Shown: positions 10,544 to 19,777 of the stretch, in pieces | How positions within the stretch are numbered: the first letter of the stretch is position 1 | Layout: each line of letters begins with the position of its first letter | NCBI GenBank assembly: GCA_017462965.1 | Contig: JAFTQC010000049.1 | Location: 1 to 64,000, forward strand | Length of the DNA: 64,000 bases | Direction: 5' to 3' | Origin: Clostridia bacterium | GTDB lineage: Bacteria > Bacillota > Clostridia > TANB77 > UBA1234 | Translations under genes and position numbers: made by a program | The notes under the pieces: model-generated | Databases searched by the model: none | What the model was told of the DNA's origin: nothing | What the model saw: the letters and a program-made list of their open reading frames with translations, nothing else

Positions 10544-10983
10544 TGCCACTAATGCCAAAAAGATCAAAACATAGAAAAATGCAAAAAGGTAGAAATAGAG
10601 GTAAAGCAACAAGAGGAAATACAGTATCATACGGAGAGTTCGGATTACAAACAACTGAAGCTGGTTGGATTACATCTAACCAAATAGAAGCTGCCAGAAT
10701 TGCAATGACTCGTTTTATTAAAAGAGGAGGTAAAGTTTGGATTAAAATATTCCCAGACAAACCTATAACAAAGAAACCTGCTGAAACTCGTATGGGTAGT
10801 GGTAAAGGTTCATTAGAATATTGGGTAGCAGTTGTAAAACCAGGAAGAGTAATGTTTGAAATGGCTGGAGTAACTGAAGAAGTTGCTAGAGAAGCTTTCA
10901 GACTTGCAGCTCACAAACTTCCTGTAAAAACAAAGTTTATCTACGCTGAAAAAGATGAAGGTGGTGAAGACGATGAAGGCTAA
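10543..10983 (+). CDS. rplP: 50S ribosomal protein L16
   Basis: Positions tRNA in the A and P sites of the 50S subunit. It starts [20 protein letters not shown], has the conserved [10 protein letters not shown] segment, and continues with [10 protein letters not shown]. Length 146. The C-terminal tail is unusually acidic ([11 protein letters not shown]), partly because the end overlaps the start of rpmC by 11 bases. GGAGG inside the end of rpsC drives its translation. Confidence 0.96.
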   Translation: MPLMPKRSKHRKMQKGRNRGKATRGNTVSYGEFGLQTTEAGWITSNQIEAARIAMTRFIKRGGKVWIKIFPDKPITKKPAETRMGSGKGSLEYWVAVVKPGRVMFEMAGVTEEVAREAFRLAAHKLPVKTKFIYAEKDEGGEDDEG

Positions 10984-11173
10984 TGAATATAGAAAAATGA
11001 CTTCATCGGATTTAGAAAAAGAATTAGGAGAATTAAAGTCTGAATTATTTAAATTAAGATTTCAATTAACTCTAAATGGATTAGAGAATCCGATGAAAAT
11101 TAAAACAACAAAAAGAGATATTGCTAGAATAAAAACAATTCTTAGAGAAAAAGAATTAAATGAAGCTGAATAA
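10973..11173 (+). CDS. rpmC: 50S ribosomal protein L29
   Basis: Binds near the tunnel exit next to L23. The sequence [20 protein letters not shown] with the [11 protein letters not shown] helix and the [19 protein letters not shown] helix is typical. The start at 10973 is preferred over an in-frame ATG 18 bases earlier because it gives the family's normal 66-residue length. GGTGGTGAAG lies just upstream inside the rplP coding region. Confidence 0.95.
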   Translation: MKANEYRKMTSSDLEKELGELKSELFKLRFQLTLNGLENPMKIKTTKRDIARIKTILREKELNEAE

Positions 11174-11205
11174 AGTTTAGATTATCCTAAGAAAGGAGAA
11201 AGAAG

Positions 11206-11466
11206 ATGTCTGAAGAAAGAGCTTTAAGAAAAACAAGAGTTGGTAAGGTTGTAAGTGACAAAATGGATAAAACAATAGTTGTTGCTGTTCAAACAAGTTA
11301 CAAACATCCTTTATATGGAAAAACAATGAAAAGAACATTCAAATTAAAAGCTCATGATGAGAATAATGAATGTCAAATTGGAGATACAGTAAAAGTTATG
11401 GAAACAAGACCATTATCAAGAGATAAGAGATGGAGATTAGTTGAAATAGTAGAAAAAGTTAAATAA
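11206..11466 (+). CDS. rpsQ: 30S ribosomal protein S17
   Basis: OB-fold primary 16S rRNA binder. Family signatures: [35 protein letters not shown], and [20 protein letters not shown]. Length 86. GAAAGGAG precedes ATG. A 102-base gap follows, longer than most in this cluster, with a weak hairpin around GGTCCTTAGAGGTAAGGA (11522-11539). Confidence 0.96.
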   Translation: MSEERALRKTRVGKVVSDKMDKTIVVAVQTSYKHPLYGKTMKRTFKLKAHDENNECQIGDTVKVMETRPLSRDKRWRLVEIVEKVK

Positions 11467-11568
11467 TCTATATTTCAATAAAAATGTTTCGGAATTTTGC
11501 TAAATAGAAATAAATAATGTAGGTCCTTAGAGGTAAGGATAGATGCATTTGAAAGGAGAAATAATAAA

Positions 11569-11937
11569 ATGATACAACAACAATCAAGACTTAGAGTTGC
11601 AGATAATACTGGTGCTAAAGAATTAATGTGTATCAGATGCTTAGGTGGTTCTTTTAGAAAAACAGCAAACATAGGTGATGTTATAATTGCTTCTGTAAAA
11701 AGTGCTGCACCTGGCGGAATGGTAAAAAAGGGTGACGTTGTTAAGGCTGTTATCGTAAGAAGCAAAAGAGGTATTCAAAGACCAGACGGTTCTTACATTA
11801 GATTTGATGAGAATGCAGCTGTTATTATAAAAGATGACAAGAGTCCAAGAGGTACTCGTATATTTGGGCCTGTTGCAAGAGAACTAAGAGATAGAGAATA
11901 TATGAAAATAGTTTCACTTGCTCCAGAAGTTCTATAA
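11569..11937 (+). CDS. rplN: 50S ribosomal protein L14
   Basis: First gene of the spc segment; lies at the subunit interface, where RsfS binds. It opens [18 protein letters not shown] and includes [19 protein letters not shown] and the late block [15 protein letters not shown]. Length 122, exactly the family standard. AAAGGAG precedes ATG. Confidence 0.97.
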   Translation: MIQQQSRLRVADNTGAKELMCIRCLGGSFRKTANIGDVIIASVKSAAPGGMVKKGDVVKAVIVRSKRGIQRPDGSYIRFDENAAVIIKDDKSPRGTRIFGPVARELRDREYMKIVSLAPEVL

Positions 11938-12011
11938 TATATTTGCTTGGAAATATTCAAGATTAAATAAAAAGCAGAGAGAAATAATCCGAGAGGTAGG
12001 TGTAAAAATAA

Positions 12012-12332
12012 ATGAGTAACATGCACGTTAAAAAAGACGATGTTGTAGTAGTAAACTCAGGAGCAGATAAAGGCAAAAAAGGTAAAGTGCTTGAAGTTAT
12101 GCCAAAAAACAACAAAGTAGTTGTTGAAGGTGTAAATATCAGAACAAAACACACTAAACCAAGAAAAGCTGGAGAAGAAGGCGGTCTTGTAAAGAGAGAG
12201 TGTGCAGTTGATGCTTCAAAAGTTAATTTATATTGCTCAAAATGTAAAGCTCCAAGAAGAGCGAAAGCAGAAATAAAGAAAGATGGCACAAAAATTAGAG
12301 TTTGTGTTAAATGTGGAGAAGAAATTAAGTAA
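12012..12332 (+). CDS. rplX: 50S ribosomal protein L24
   Basis: Assembly initiator of the 50S subunit. The KOW motif is at residues 6-30 (KDDVVVVNSGADKGKKGKVL). A CSKC/CVKC four-cysteine zinc ribbon occupies the C-terminal third, as in many Firmicutes. Length 106. GAGGTAGG lies eleven bases before the start. Confidence 0.96.
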   Translation: MSNMHVKKDDVVVVNSGADKGKKGKVLEVMPKNNKVVVEGVNIRTKHTKPRKAGEEGGLVKRECAVDASKVNLYCSKCKAPRRAKAEIKKDGTKIRVCVKCGEEIK

Positions 12333-12350
12333 GAAAGGAGGTAATTTCTA

Positions 12351-12890
12351 ATGTCAAGTTTAAAAGAAAAATATAAGAGTGAAGTAGTTCCAGAATTAAT
12401 GAAAAAATTCAATTATACATCAGTAATGCAAGTTCCAAAGCTAGAGAAAATAGTAATCAATATGGGAGTTAGCGATGTTCGTGATAACGCTAAAGCTTTA
12501 GAAAATGCTATGAGAGATTTAAGCATAATTACAGGACAAAAAGTTGTATCAACTAAAGCGAAAAAATCAATTGCTGGATTCAAAATTAGAGAAGGAATGG
12601 AAATTGGTTGCAAAGTAACTTTAAGAAACATTAAAATGTATGATTTTGCTGAAAAATTATTTGCAGTTGCACTTCCAAGAGTTAGAGATTTTAGAGGGTT
12701 ATCTCCAAATTCTTTCGATGGAAGAGGAAATTACTCAATGGGAGTAAAAGAACAATTAATATTCCCTGAAATCGAATATGATAAAATTGATAAAATCAGA
12801 GGAATGGATATAATTTTCGTTACAACAGCAAATACAGACGAAGAGGCAAAAGAGTTATTAAGACTTCTTGGTATGCCATTTTCAAAATAA
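12351..12890 (+). CDS. rplE: 50S ribosomal protein L5
   Basis: Binds 5S rRNA and contacts the P-site tRNA. Signatures: [53 protein letters not shown] and [20 protein letters not shown]. Length 179, standard. AAAGGAGG precedes ATG. Eleven bases separate it from rpsN. Confidence 0.97.
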   Translation: MSSLKEKYKSEVVPELMKKFNYTSVMQVPKLEKIVINMGVSDVRDNAKALENAMRDLSIITGQKVVSTKAKKSIAGFKIREGMEIGCKVTLRNIKMYDFAEKLFAVALPRVRDFRGLSPNSFDGRGNYSMGVKEQLIFPEIEYDKIDKIRGMDIIFVTTANTDEEAKELLRLLGMPFSK

Positions 12891-12901
12891 GGAGGTAAAC
12901 C

Positions 12902-13087
12902 ATGGCAAAAAAATCTATGATTGCAAAACAAAAACTAGCTCCAAAATTCAGCACAAGATATTACAACAGATGTAAAATTTGTGGAAGACCACATGCTTAC
13001 ATTCGTAAATTTGGAATATGCAGAATTTGTTTTAGAGAATTAGCTCACAAGGGTCAAATACCAGGTGTAAAGAAAGCAAGTTGGTAA
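12902..13087 (+). CDS. rpsN: 30S ribosomal protein S14, zinc-binding type
   Basis: Short (61 residues) zinc form with cysteine pairs CKICG near residue 24 and CRICF near 40, the form used when zinc is available. It opens [15 protein letters not shown] precedes ATG. The 152-base gap that follows, before rpsH, contains two hairpins described separately. Confidence 0.97.
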   Translation: MAKKSMIAKQKLAPKFSTRYYNRCKICGRPHAYIRKFGICRICFRELAHKGQIPGVKKASW

Positions 13088-13128
13088 TATAAACTCTTGG
13101 GCTTATATATCAGCAAAAAAGTGATTGC

Positions 13129-13211
13129 TAGAGCATTAGAGATTAGATATTAGGTGCTCTATAGGGTCAAATATATATTGTAAGAAATAGAGAATTTAGT
13201 CTCTAATTTCT
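13129..13211 (+). promoter_or_regulatory. Two hairpins in the rpsN-rpsH spacer
   Basis: TAGAGCA (13129-13135) pairs with TGCTCTA (13155-13161). AGAAATAGAGA (13183-13193) pairs with TCTCTAATTTCT (13200-13211) with one bulge. They occupy a 152-base untranslated gap inside an otherwise tight operon. An autoregulatory site, perhaps for S8, is a reasonable guess but is not demonstrated. Confidence 0.45.
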
Positions 13212-13239
13212 AAAATCTAGAATGAAAGGAGTACGTTAA

Positions 13240-13635
13240 ATGAACATTACTGATCCAATAGCAGATATGCTAACAAGAATTAGAAATGCAAATACACAAA
13301 GACATGAAACAGTTGATGTACCTTCATCAAAATTAAAGAAATCAATAGCTGAAATCTTATTGAATGAAGGATATATTAAATCTTTTGAAGAAATAGAAGA
13401 TAATGCACAAGGTATTATAAGAATAACTTTAAAATATGTTAACAAACAAAAAGTTATTACTGGTTTAAAAAGAATTAGTAAACCAGGTCTTAGAGTATAT
13501 GCTACAAAAGACGAGTTGCCAAAAGTATTAGGTGGACTTGGTATAGCATTAATCTCTACATCAAAAGGAATAATGACTGACAAGAATGCTCGTAAAGAAG
13601 GTATCGGAGGAGAAGTTCTTGCATTCGTTTGGTAG
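13240..13635 (+). CDS. rpsH: 30S ribosomal protein S8
   Basis: Central-domain 16S rRNA binder and, in Escherichia coli, repressor of the spc operon. It begins [18 protein letters not shown], has the [10 protein letters not shown] block, and ends in the family signature [20 protein letters not shown]. Length 131. GAAAGGAG is eight bases before ATG. Confidence 0.97.
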   Translation: MNITDPIADMLTRIRNANTQRHETVDVPSSKLKKSIAEILLNEGYIKSFEEIEDNAQGIIRITLKYVNKQKVITGLKRISKPGLRVYATKDELPKVLGGLGIALISTSKGIMTDKNARKEGIGGEVLAFVW

Positions 13636-13677
13636 TAAACGATGAAATAACATATTTTAAAGAAAGGAGTAATTAAA

Positions 13678-14217
13678 ATGTCTAGAATAGGAAAACAACC
13701 TATAACAGTACCTGCAGGTGTTGAAGTCAAAATCGAAGAAGGAAATGTTGTAACTGTAAAAGGACCAAAAGGAACTTTAACAAGAACATTACATAAAGAT
13801 ATGATTATCAATAATAAAAATGCAGGAGTTATAACAATTGAACTTAAAGATGAAAGCCAAAACGCATTACAAGGTTTAACAAGAACACTTTTAAATAACA
13901 TGATTGTTGGTGTTACAGAAGGATTCAAAAAAGAACTTGAAATTAATGGTGTTGGTTACAGAGTTCAAAAACAAGGTAACAAATTAGTTATGAACATGGG
14001 ATTTTCTCATACTGTAGAGTTTGAAGATAGAGGAGATACAAAAATAGAAGCTCCATCTCAAACAAGTATAATTGTTACAGGCCCAGATAAAGAAGCTGTA
14101 GGACAACTTGCAGCAGAAATTAGAAAAGTTAGACCACCAGAGCCATACAAAGGTAAAGGTATTAAATATATTGATGAAAGAATAATTAGAAAAGAAGGAA
14201 AAATGGGCAAAAAATAG
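13678..14217 (+). CDS. rplF: 50S ribosomal protein L6
   Basis: Two-domain protein near the sarcin-ricin loop. It begins MSRIGKQPITVPAGVEV. The second domain contains GVGYRVQKQGNKLVMNMGFS, and the C-terminal signature is PPEPYKGKGIKYIDERI. Length 179, standard. GAAAGGAG precedes ATG. Confidence 0.97.
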   Translation: MSRIGKQPITVPAGVEVKIEEGNVVTVKGPKGTLTRTLHKDMIINNKNAGVITIELKDESQNALQGLTRTLLNNMIVGVTEGFKKELEINGVGYRVQKQGNKLVMNMGFSHTVEFEDRGDTKIEAPSQTSIIVTGPDKEAVGQLAAEIRKVRPPEPYKGKGIKYIDERIIRKEGKMGKK

Positions 14218-14261
14218 TTCTAAGTAAGGACTAAAGAACATTTAGAAGGGAGAGAAAATAG

Positions 14262-14621
14262 GTGATTAACAAACAATCTAAAAATGAAACAAGATTAGTT
14301 AGACATGCTAGAGTTCGTAAAAAAATTAGTGGAACTCCAGAACGTCCAAGACTAAGTGTATATAAGAGCTTAAAAGGTATCTATGCTCAAATAATAGATG
14401 ATGTTAATGGAAAAACTTTAGCTGCTGCTTCAACATTAGATAAAGAAGTAAAAACAAAAGCTAGCAACATTGAAGCTGCTAAAGAAGTTGGAGCATTAGT
14501 TGCTAAGAGAGCTGCTAAAGCTGGTATTAAAGCTATTGTATTTGACAGAGGTGGATACTTGTATCACGGAAAAGTTAAAGCATTAGCTGAAGCTGCACGT
14601 GAAGGTGGATTAGAATTTTAA
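14262..14621 (+). CDS. rplR: 50S ribosomal protein L18
   Basis: Binds 5S rRNA together with L5. The pattern [20 protein letters not shown] with the C-terminal [20 protein letters not shown] is characteristic. Length 119. The start is GTG at 14262, eight bases after GGGAGAG; no in-frame ATG precedes the conserved region. Confidence 0.96.
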   Translation: MINKQSKNETRLVRHARVRKKISGTPERPRLSVYKSLKGIYAQIIDDVNGKTLAAASTLDKEVKTKASNIEAAKEVGALVAKRAAKAGIKAIVFDRGGYLYHGKVKALAEAAREGGLEF

Positions 14622-14639
14622 TCGAAAGGAGTAAATAAA

Positions 14640-15131
14640 ATGATAGATGCAAGCACATTAGATCTTCAAGAGAAAGTTGTTGCAATTAACAGAGTTGCTA
14701 AAGTTGTTAAAGGTGGTAGAACTTTTAGATTTAGCGCACTAGTTGTTGTTGGAGATGGTGCTGGACATGTTGGCGTAGGTAACGGAAAAGCTGCCGAAGT
14801 TCCAGATGCTATAAAGAAAGCAATTGAAGATGCTAAAAAGAATATGGTTGAAGTTCCAATAGTTAACGATACTATTCCACACGAATTAATTGGTAACTTT
14901 GGTTCTGGTAAAGTTTTATTAAAACCAGCCGGTGAAGGTACTGGACTTATCGCTGGTGGTGCTGCTAGATCAGTATTAGAACTTGCAGGATATAAAAACA
15001 TTAGAACAAAGAATTTAGGTTCAAATAATCCTAGAAATGCTGTTTATGCTACATTAAAAGCTCTTTCAGAAATGAAAACAGTTGAAATGGTTGCAGCATT
15101 AAGAGGAAAAAAAGTAGAAGAAATTTTATAA
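14640..15131 (+). CDS. rpsE: 30S ribosomal protein S5
   Basis: Involved in decoding accuracy and mRNA helicase activity. The double-stranded RNA binding signature [20 protein letters not shown] near residue 17 and the loop [18 protein letters not shown] are intact. [20 protein letters not shown] follows. Length 163. The next gene in most bacteria is rpmD (L30), but only 35 bases separate rpsE from rplO, so L30 is absent here. Confidence 0.97.
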   Translation: MIDASTLDLQEKVVAINRVAKVVKGGRTFRFSALVVVGDGAGHVGVGNGKAAEVPDAIKKAIEDAKKNMVEVPIVNDTIPHELIGNFGSGKVLLKPAGEGTGLIAGGAARSVLELAGYKNIRTKNLGSNNPRNAVYATLKALSEMKTVEMVAALRGKKVEEIL

Positions 15132-15166
15132 ATTATAAATAAAGTTAATAAAAGGGAGGTGCAGAA

Positions 15167-15610
15167 ATGAAACTTGATGAATTAAGACCAGCACCTGGTT
15201 CAAAAACAACTAGAAAAAGAGTTGGTAGAGGTATTGGTTCTGGATTAGGTAAGACTGCAGGAAAAGGTCATAAAGGACAAAATGCTAGAAGCGGTGGTGG
15301 AGTAAGACCAGGCTTCGAAGGTGGTCAAATGCCTTTATTTAGAAGAATTCCAAAAAGAGGATTTAATAATAGAAATTCTAAAGTGTACACAGAAGTTACA
15401 TTAGCTATGCTTGAAGAGAAACTTGAAAAAGGATCTGAAGTTACAGCTGAATCACTTCTAGAACTAGGTATAATTAAGAAAATTAATGATGGAATAGTTA
15501 TTTTAGGTAATGGAGAATTAACTAAAAAATTAAACGTAAAAGCAGCTAGAGTTACTAAGACAGCTGAAGAAAAAATCAAAGCTGCTGGCGGAAAGGTTGA
15601 GGTGATATAG
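15167..15610 (+). CDS. rplO: 50S ribosomal protein L15
   Basis: Late assembly protein of the 50S subunit. The glycine- and lysine-rich N-terminal half ([20 protein letters not shown]) and the globular C-terminal half ending GGKVEVI are normal. Length 147. GGGAGGTG precedes ATG. The stop codon directly abuts the secY start. Confidence 0.97.
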   Translation: MKLDELRPAPGSKTTRKRVGRGIGSGLGKTAGKGHKGQNARSGGGVRPGFEGGQMPLFRRIPKRGFNNRNSKVYTEVTLAMLEEKLEKGSEVTAESLLELGIIKKINDGIVILGNGELTKKLNVKAARVTKTAEEKIKAAGGKVEVI

Positions 15611-16963
15611 TTGTTTAAAACACTATTTAACGCTTGGAAAGTTCCTGAATTAAGAAAAAAGATATTATATACGTTATTATTGTTGGCAATATTCAGATTT
15701 GGTTGTGTTGTTACAGCACCTGGTATATATGTTGAAAACTTACAACTAATAATGAATCATAATACGAATTCAATTATGAATACAGTTGATATAATTACTG
15801 GTGGAGCATTTTCATCATTCTCAATCTTTGCTCTTTCAATTAGTCCTTATATCACGGCGTCAATTATATTACAGCTTTTAACTTTCGCGATTCCTGCCTT
15901 AGAAGAAATATCAAAAGAAGGCGAAAATGGCAGAAAAAGAATTTCTCAATATACAAGATATACAGCAGTTGTTTTAGCAGCAATTGAAGCTTTTGGTATA
16001 TATATGATGTATAGAGGAACAGGGTTCCACTTTATAAATGCACCATTGACACCGTTAGTTTTCATATTATCATTAACATGTGGTTCTACATTGTTGATGT
16101 GGGTTGCTGAACAATTGTCAAGCAAGGGAATTGGAAATGGTACTTCGTTATTAATTTTTGCTGGTATCATTTCAAGATTACCAGAAGCTGCTAAATATTT
16201 ATATGATGTAGCGCTTGATAAAGGTGTTGTCGGAGTATTGATAGCTCTAGGAGTAATTATTGGTGCGATATTACTTATTGCAGGTGTTGTTTGGGTAACT
16301 GAAGCAGAAAGAAGAATTCCTGTTCAATATGCAAAGAGAGTTGTTGGAAGAAAAATGTATGGTGGACAAAGTACACATATTCCAATGAAACTTTCAATGG
16401 CAGGTGTTATGCCAGTTATCTTTGCAATGTCATTTATGCAATTACCAGCAATGATAATGCAATTGATAAATCATGATATAGCTACAAGTACAGGATTTGT
16501 TGCAGGATTATATAAAGTTTTTGCTTTTACATCTTTACAAACAACTGGTTTGTGGAATGCCGAAACAAGTACATTTAACTGGGATGTATTAGGATTTGGT
16601 TTGTTACATATGTTGATATATGTATTATTAATCGTAGGATTTACATTCTTCTATACATTATTTATGGCTTTCAATCCAACAGAAGTTTCAAATAATTTGA
16701 AGAAGAATGGTGGTTTTATACCAGGAATTAGATCTGGAAAACCAACATCTGATTATTTAGAATCAGTTCTAACAAGCATTACTACTTTTGGATCTGTATT
16801 TTTAGCGATTATCGCAGTATTGCCTATACTTGCACAATTTGCAGGTCTTCAAATTTCATTTGGAGGAACCGCTATATTGATTGTTGTAGGTGTTGCATTA
16901 GAATCTGTAAAACAATTAGAGTCTCAAATGTTGACAAGACATTATAAAGGATTCTTAGATTAA
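15611..16963 (+). CDS. secY: Protein translocase subunit SecY
   Basis: Channel subunit of the Sec translocon with ten membrane spans. It opens with FNAWKVPELRKKILYTLLLL, and the plug-region segment TGGAFSSFSIFALSISPYIT follows. The cytoplasmic loop SKGIGNGTSLLIFAGI and the C-terminal loop GIRSGKPTSDYLESVL are present. Length 450. The start is TTG at 15611, immediately after the rplO stop, using GGTTGAGGTGA inside rplO. A terminator follows, so adk and map are in a separate unit, unlike in Bacillus subtilis. Confidence 0.97.
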   Translation: MFKTLFNAWKVPELRKKILYTLLLLAIFRFGCVVTAPGIYVENLQLIMNHNTNSIMNTVDIITGGAFSSFSIFALSISPYITASIILQLLTFAIPALEEISKEGENGRKRISQYTRYTAVVLAAIEAFGIYMMYRGTGFHFINAPLTPLVFILSLTCGSTLLMWVAEQLSSKGIGNGTSLLIFAGIISRLPEAAKYLYDVALDKGVVGVLIALGVIIGAILLIAGVVWVTEAERRIPVQYAKRVVGRKMYGGQSTHIPMKLSMAGVMPVIFAMSFMQLPAMIMQLINHDIATSTGFVAGLYKVFAFTSLQTTGLWNAETSTFNWDVLGFGLLHMLIYVLLIVGFTFFYTLFMAFNPTEVSNNLKKNGGFIPGIRSGKPTSDYLESVLTSITTFGSVFLAIIAVLPILAQFAGLQISFGGTAILIVVGVALESVKQLESQMLTRHYKGFLD

Positions 16964-16970
16964 TAAAAAT

Positions 16971-17006
16971 AAAAGCTTCACAATGATGTGAGGCTTTTAT
17001 TTTTTA
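16971..17006 (+). terminator. Terminator after secY
   Basis: The arms AAAAGCTTCAC and GTGAGGCTTTT (one bulge) are followed by ATTTTTT. It closes the S10-spc transcript. Confidence 0.85.
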
Positions 17007-17035
17007 TTGATAATAACAGAGACATGTAGTATACT
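17007..17035 (+). promoter_or_regulatory. Promoter of the SGD gene-adk-map unit
   Basis: TTGATA (17007-17012) and TATACT (17030-17035) are 17 bases apart, right after the secY terminator. Confidence 0.75.
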
Positions 17036-17061
17036 ATCATTTGTAGAAAAGGAGGATGAAA

Positions 17062-17442
17062 ATGAAGAACTTTTTAAGAATAGTAATGTTTTTAATAATT
17101 GCTGCAGTAGTTGTTGTAACGATCATCTTTTTAACAAATCAAAATGACATTTACAATGCTAGTGAACTTGATAATATATCAAGTGGTGATGTTGAAGATA
17201 TCGATAATAACGGAGACATATTAGAAGAATTAGATATGATTAGTGGAGATGCTGTATCAGGAGAAATTACAATTAGTGGCGATAATTCAGAAGTTACTGA
17301 GAATGAAAGTGGAGATCAAATGGAGATATCTGGTGATGAAAACGAAATTATCACAGAAATGACTTCTGGAGAAAGTGTTAGTGAAGTTTCAGGTGAAATT
17401 TCAGGAGATAATAGTGGTGAAATAAGTGAGCTTGTTGCTTAA
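17062..17442 (+). CDS. Membrane-anchored SGD-repeat protein
   Basis: Function unknown. Residues 1-26 form a membrane anchor (FLRIVMFLIIAAVVVVTIIFL). The rest is an acidic, low-complexity extracytoplasmic region with about nine SGD/SGE units separated by hydrophobic and acidic residues, with no folded domain visible. The ATG at 17062 is chosen because GGAGG is six bases upstream; the ATG at 17056 touches the Shine-Dalgarno sequence. It shares the SGD motif with the protein at 1407. Lying between secY and adk, with its own promoter, it is the first gene of the adk-map transcript. Confidence 0.8.
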   Translation: MKNFLRIVMFLIIAAVVVVTIIFLTNQNDIYNASELDNISSGDVEDIDNNGDILEELDMISGDAVSGEITISGDNSEVTENESGDQMEISGDENEIITEMTSGESVSEVSGEISGDNSGEISELVA

Positions 17443-17466
17443 AAATAAAAATGGAGGTAAAGAGAA

Positions 17467-18120
17467 ATGAGATTAATTATTTTAGGAGCACCTGGTAGTG
17501 GAAAAGGATCACAATGTAAATGGATTACTAGAGATTATGATGTTCCACATATATCAACGGGAGATATTTTAAGAAAAAATATATCTGAAGGAACTGTACT
17601 TGGACAAAAAGCTAAAAGTTATATAGATCAAGGAGCTTTAGTTCCAGATGAATTAGTTATAGATATATTAAAAGCAAGATTAAATGAGGAAGATTGCAAA
17701 GAAAAAGGATTTTTATTAGATGGTTTCCCAAGAACAATTTCTCAAGCTGAGGCATTAGAAGAGTTTTTAGAAGATGCTGGTGTGAAAATTGACAAAGTTA
17801 TCAATTTACATGTACCAGATGAGGAAATTATGGCTAGAGCTATAAATAGAAGAACATGTGAAAATTCAGAATGTAAAGAAATATACAACTTAAGAGATAA
17901 TCCTCCAAAAGTAGAGGGGATTTGTGATAAATGTGGAAGCAACTTGTTCCAAAGAGCTGATGATAATGAAGAAACTGTAAAGAACAGACTAATGGTGTAT
18001 CATAATCAAACAGAGCCATTGATAGAGTTTTATACAAAGAAAAATTTACTTGCAACAATTATTGGTCAAGAAGATATAAATGATACAATAGCTTTAGTTA
18101 AAGCAGAACTTGCAAAATAG
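17467..18120 (+). CDS. adk: Adenylate kinase
   Basis: Interconverts AMP plus ATP and two ADP. The P-loop GAPGSGKGSQ is at residues 7-16 (Gln in the slot often held by Thr). DGFPRT near residue 84 binds nucleotide. The long LID domain carries cysteines at CENSEC and CDKCG that would bind zinc, as in other Gram-positive enzymes. Length 217. GGAGG precedes ATG. It is cotranscribed with map 20 bases downstream. Confidence 0.97.
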   Translation: MRLIILGAPGSGKGSQCKWITRDYDVPHISTGDILRKNISEGTVLGQKAKSYIDQGALVPDELVIDILKARLNEEDCKEKGFLLDGFPRTISQAEALEEFLEDAGVKIDKVINLHVPDEEIMARAINRRTCENSECKEIYNLRDNPPKVEGICDKCGSNLFQRADDNEETVKNRLMVYHNQTEPLIEFYTKKNLLATIIGQEDINDTIALVKAELAK

Positions 18121-18140
18121 TTTGATTAAGAGGGATAAAA

Positions 18141-18902
18141 ATGATTGATATAAAAACTGATCGAGAAATAGAAATAATGAGAGAAGTTTGTAAAATTGTC
18201 GCTATTGCGCATGAAGAAATAAAAAAGTCTTTAAAAGTAGGCATGACGACTAGAGAGATTGATGAAATTACAGAGAGAGTTTTTAAGGAACATGGAGCTA
18301 ATCCATCATGTAAAGGATATCCACATGGTTCAAAAAATCCATTTCCTGCAGCTACATGTATTTCTGTAAATAATGAAGTCATTCATGGAATACCTGGAGA
18401 AAGAGTATTAAGAGATGGTGACTTGGTTAGTATTGATATAGTTGCAGACAAAAATGGATTTTATGGTGATGCAACTAGAAGCTATGTAGTAGGAAAAGGA
18501 ACTCCTGAAGCATATGAAATAATAGAAGCTGCTGAAAAAAGCTTTTGGGCAGGTGTAAAAGCGGCTCAACCAGGAAATAGAATTTCTGATATATCGCATG
18601 CTATACAAGACAGCGCTGAAAAACGTGGTTATTCTGTGGTAAGGGAATTTCAAGGACATGGTATAGGAAAAGAAATGCATGAAGAACCTGGAATACCAAA
18701 TTTTGGTAAACCAGGAAAAGGTCCGCGTATCATGCCAGGGATGACGCTAGCGATTGAACCTATGATTAACGAAGGTTCACCAGATATTGAGATACTTGAT
18801 GATGGTTGGACAGTTGTAACGTATGATGGAAAATTATCAGCTCATTATGAAAATACGGTATTTATAGGTAGAAATGGTCCAGAAGTATTAACAATTTTAT
18901 AG
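18141..18902 (+). CDS. map: Methionine aminopeptidase, type I
   Basis: Removes the initiator methionine from nascent proteins. Metal ligands of the pita-bread fold are visible: the two Asp residues in DIVADKNGFYGDATRS, His in GHGIGKEMHEEPG, Glu in AIEPMIN and Glu in YENTVFI. Length 253, normal. AGAGGGAT precedes ATG weakly. It ends at a terminator (18913). Confidence 0.96.
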   Translation: MIDIKTDREIEIMREVCKIVAIAHEEIKKSLKVGMTTREIDEITERVFKEHGANPSCKGYPHGSKNPFPAATCISVNNEVIHGIPGERVLRDGDLVSIDIVADKNGFYGDATRSYVVGKGTPEAYEIIEAAEKSFWAGVKAAQPGNRISDISHAIQDSAEKRGYSVVREFQGHGIGKEMHEEPGIPNFGKPGKGPRIMPGMTLAIEPMINEGSPDIEILDDGWTVVTYDGKLSAHYENTVFIGRNGPEVLTIL

Positions 18903-18912
18903 AAATTTTAAC

Positions 18913-18960
18913 AAAAGAAAGCATAATATAGAGTATTCTATTAAATGCTTTCTTTTTTTA
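18913..18960 (+). terminator. Terminator after map
   Basis: The arms AAAAGAAAGCAT and ATGCTTTCTTTTTTT flank an AT-rich loop. Confidence 0.85.
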
Positions 18961-18991
18961 TAAAAAGAAGTATAATAAAAGCAAAAAAACG

Positions 18992-19020
18992 TTGACATAT
19001 AGCCTGATTGGTTGTATACT
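18992..19020 (+). promoter_or_regulatory. Promoter of the alpha segment (KOW gene to rplQ)
   Basis: A near-perfect sigma-A promoter: TTGACA (18992-18997), 17-base spacer, TATACT (19015-19020). Confidence 0.9.
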
Positions 19021-19079
19021 TATTGAGTTAGAAAGTGGCTTTTTGCCAGTCTAAACAAGAAAGGGAAGAATAAGATAAA

Positions 19080-19347
19080 TTGCGGAATACAAGTTGGAAA
19101 TATTGTAATCTCAACAATGGGACGAGATAGAGGCATGTATTTTATAGTAATTGATTCAGATGATAAATATGTGTTCTTAGCTGATGGCTCTACTAGAAAA
19201 ATAGAAAGAGTCAAGAAAAAGAAAATAAAACATATAGAATTGACAGAATATCATTCTGATGTTATTGCCGAAAAGGTAAAAAACAAAAACAAAATATCAA
19301 ATCAAGATTTAAAAAAAGCCTTAAAAGAAGTTCTGAAAAGTAGGTAG
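19080..19347 (+). CDS. KOW-domain RNA-binding protein, probable recoded start
   Basis: Small RNA-binding protein of the L14e/KOW type often found beside infA in Firmicutes. The domain reads VGNIVISTMGRDRGMYFIVI and ends in a basic segment (RVKKKKIKH). The first ATG (19117) would remove the first beta strand of the fold. The frame stays open upstream to 19027 but has no ATG, GTG or TTG in frame. However, TTG at 19080 is followed by CGG. A +1 shift there (TTG, skip C, GGA ATA CAA GTT) gives MGIQVGNIVIS, a good family start. Alternatives are an ATA start at 19075 or the truncated ATG form. The gene is first in the alpha transcript. Confidence 0.7.
19083..19087 (+). other. Possible CGG +1 recoding site in the KOW gene
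   Basis: CGG as codon 2 after TTG at 19080. Moving +1 to GGA at 19084 enters the KOW reading frame. The CGGAA core is identical to that of the three clearer sites. The ribosome binding site for this TTG is only moderate (AAAGGGA, 13 bases away), so this is the weakest of the four. Confidence 0.5.
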
Positions 19348-19356
19348 GAGGGAAAA

Positions 19357-19575
19357 ATGTCTAAAGAAGATATTATTGAAGTTGAAGGTACTGTTGTAGA
19401 AGCATTACCAAATACGGAATTTATAGTTGAACTTGAAAATGGACATAAATTACATGCTCATATTTCAGGGAAACTAAGAATGAATTTCATAAGAATACTA
19501 CCAGGAGACAAAGTGAAATTGGAATTATCACCATATGATCTTAATCGTGGAAGAATTACTTGGAGGGCAAAATAA
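19357..19575 (+). CDS. infA: Translation initiation factor IF-1
   Basis: OB-fold factor that binds the 30S A site during initiation. It begins [19 protein letters not shown] and has the [20 protein letters not shown] and [18 protein letters not shown] blocks. At 72 residues it has the exact family length. GTAGGAGG precedes ATG. Confidence 0.97.
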   Translation: MSKEDIIEVEGTVVEALPNTEFIVELENGHKLHAHISGKLRMNFIRILPGDKVKLELSPYDLNRGRITWRAK

Positions 19576-19663
19576 TAGTTTTGCGCGGCACTTTCTCTAA
19601 AAGAGAAAGTAAAAATATATATAATATTTTATTAAACTGGTTGTTTTTTAAGGAGGGAAAATA

Positions 19664-19777
19664 ATGAAAGTAAGACCATCAGCCAAAAAAATTTGCGACA
19701 AATGCAAAGTAATCAAAAGAAAAGGCGTAGTAAGAGTAATATGCGAAAACCCAAAGCATAAACAACGTCAAGGTTAG
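19664..19777 (+). CDS. rpmJ: 50S ribosomal protein L36
   Basis: A 37-residue protein beginning [19 protein letters not shown] and ending with basic residues. Zinc ligands are the two cysteines of CDKC, one in CENP and the following histidine, so it is the zinc-binding form. AAGGAGGG is placed well before ATG. The 143-base gap to rpsM carries an imperfect hairpin around AAAAGG and CCTTTT (19803-19836). Confidence 0.97.
   Translation: MKVRPSAKKICDKCKVIKRKGVVRVICENPKHKQRQG

Noticed and set aside
11485-11512. ATG TTT CGG AAT in the rpsQ-rplN gap
   Set aside because: Both frames stop within about ten codons and no ribosome binding site is visible; probably chance.
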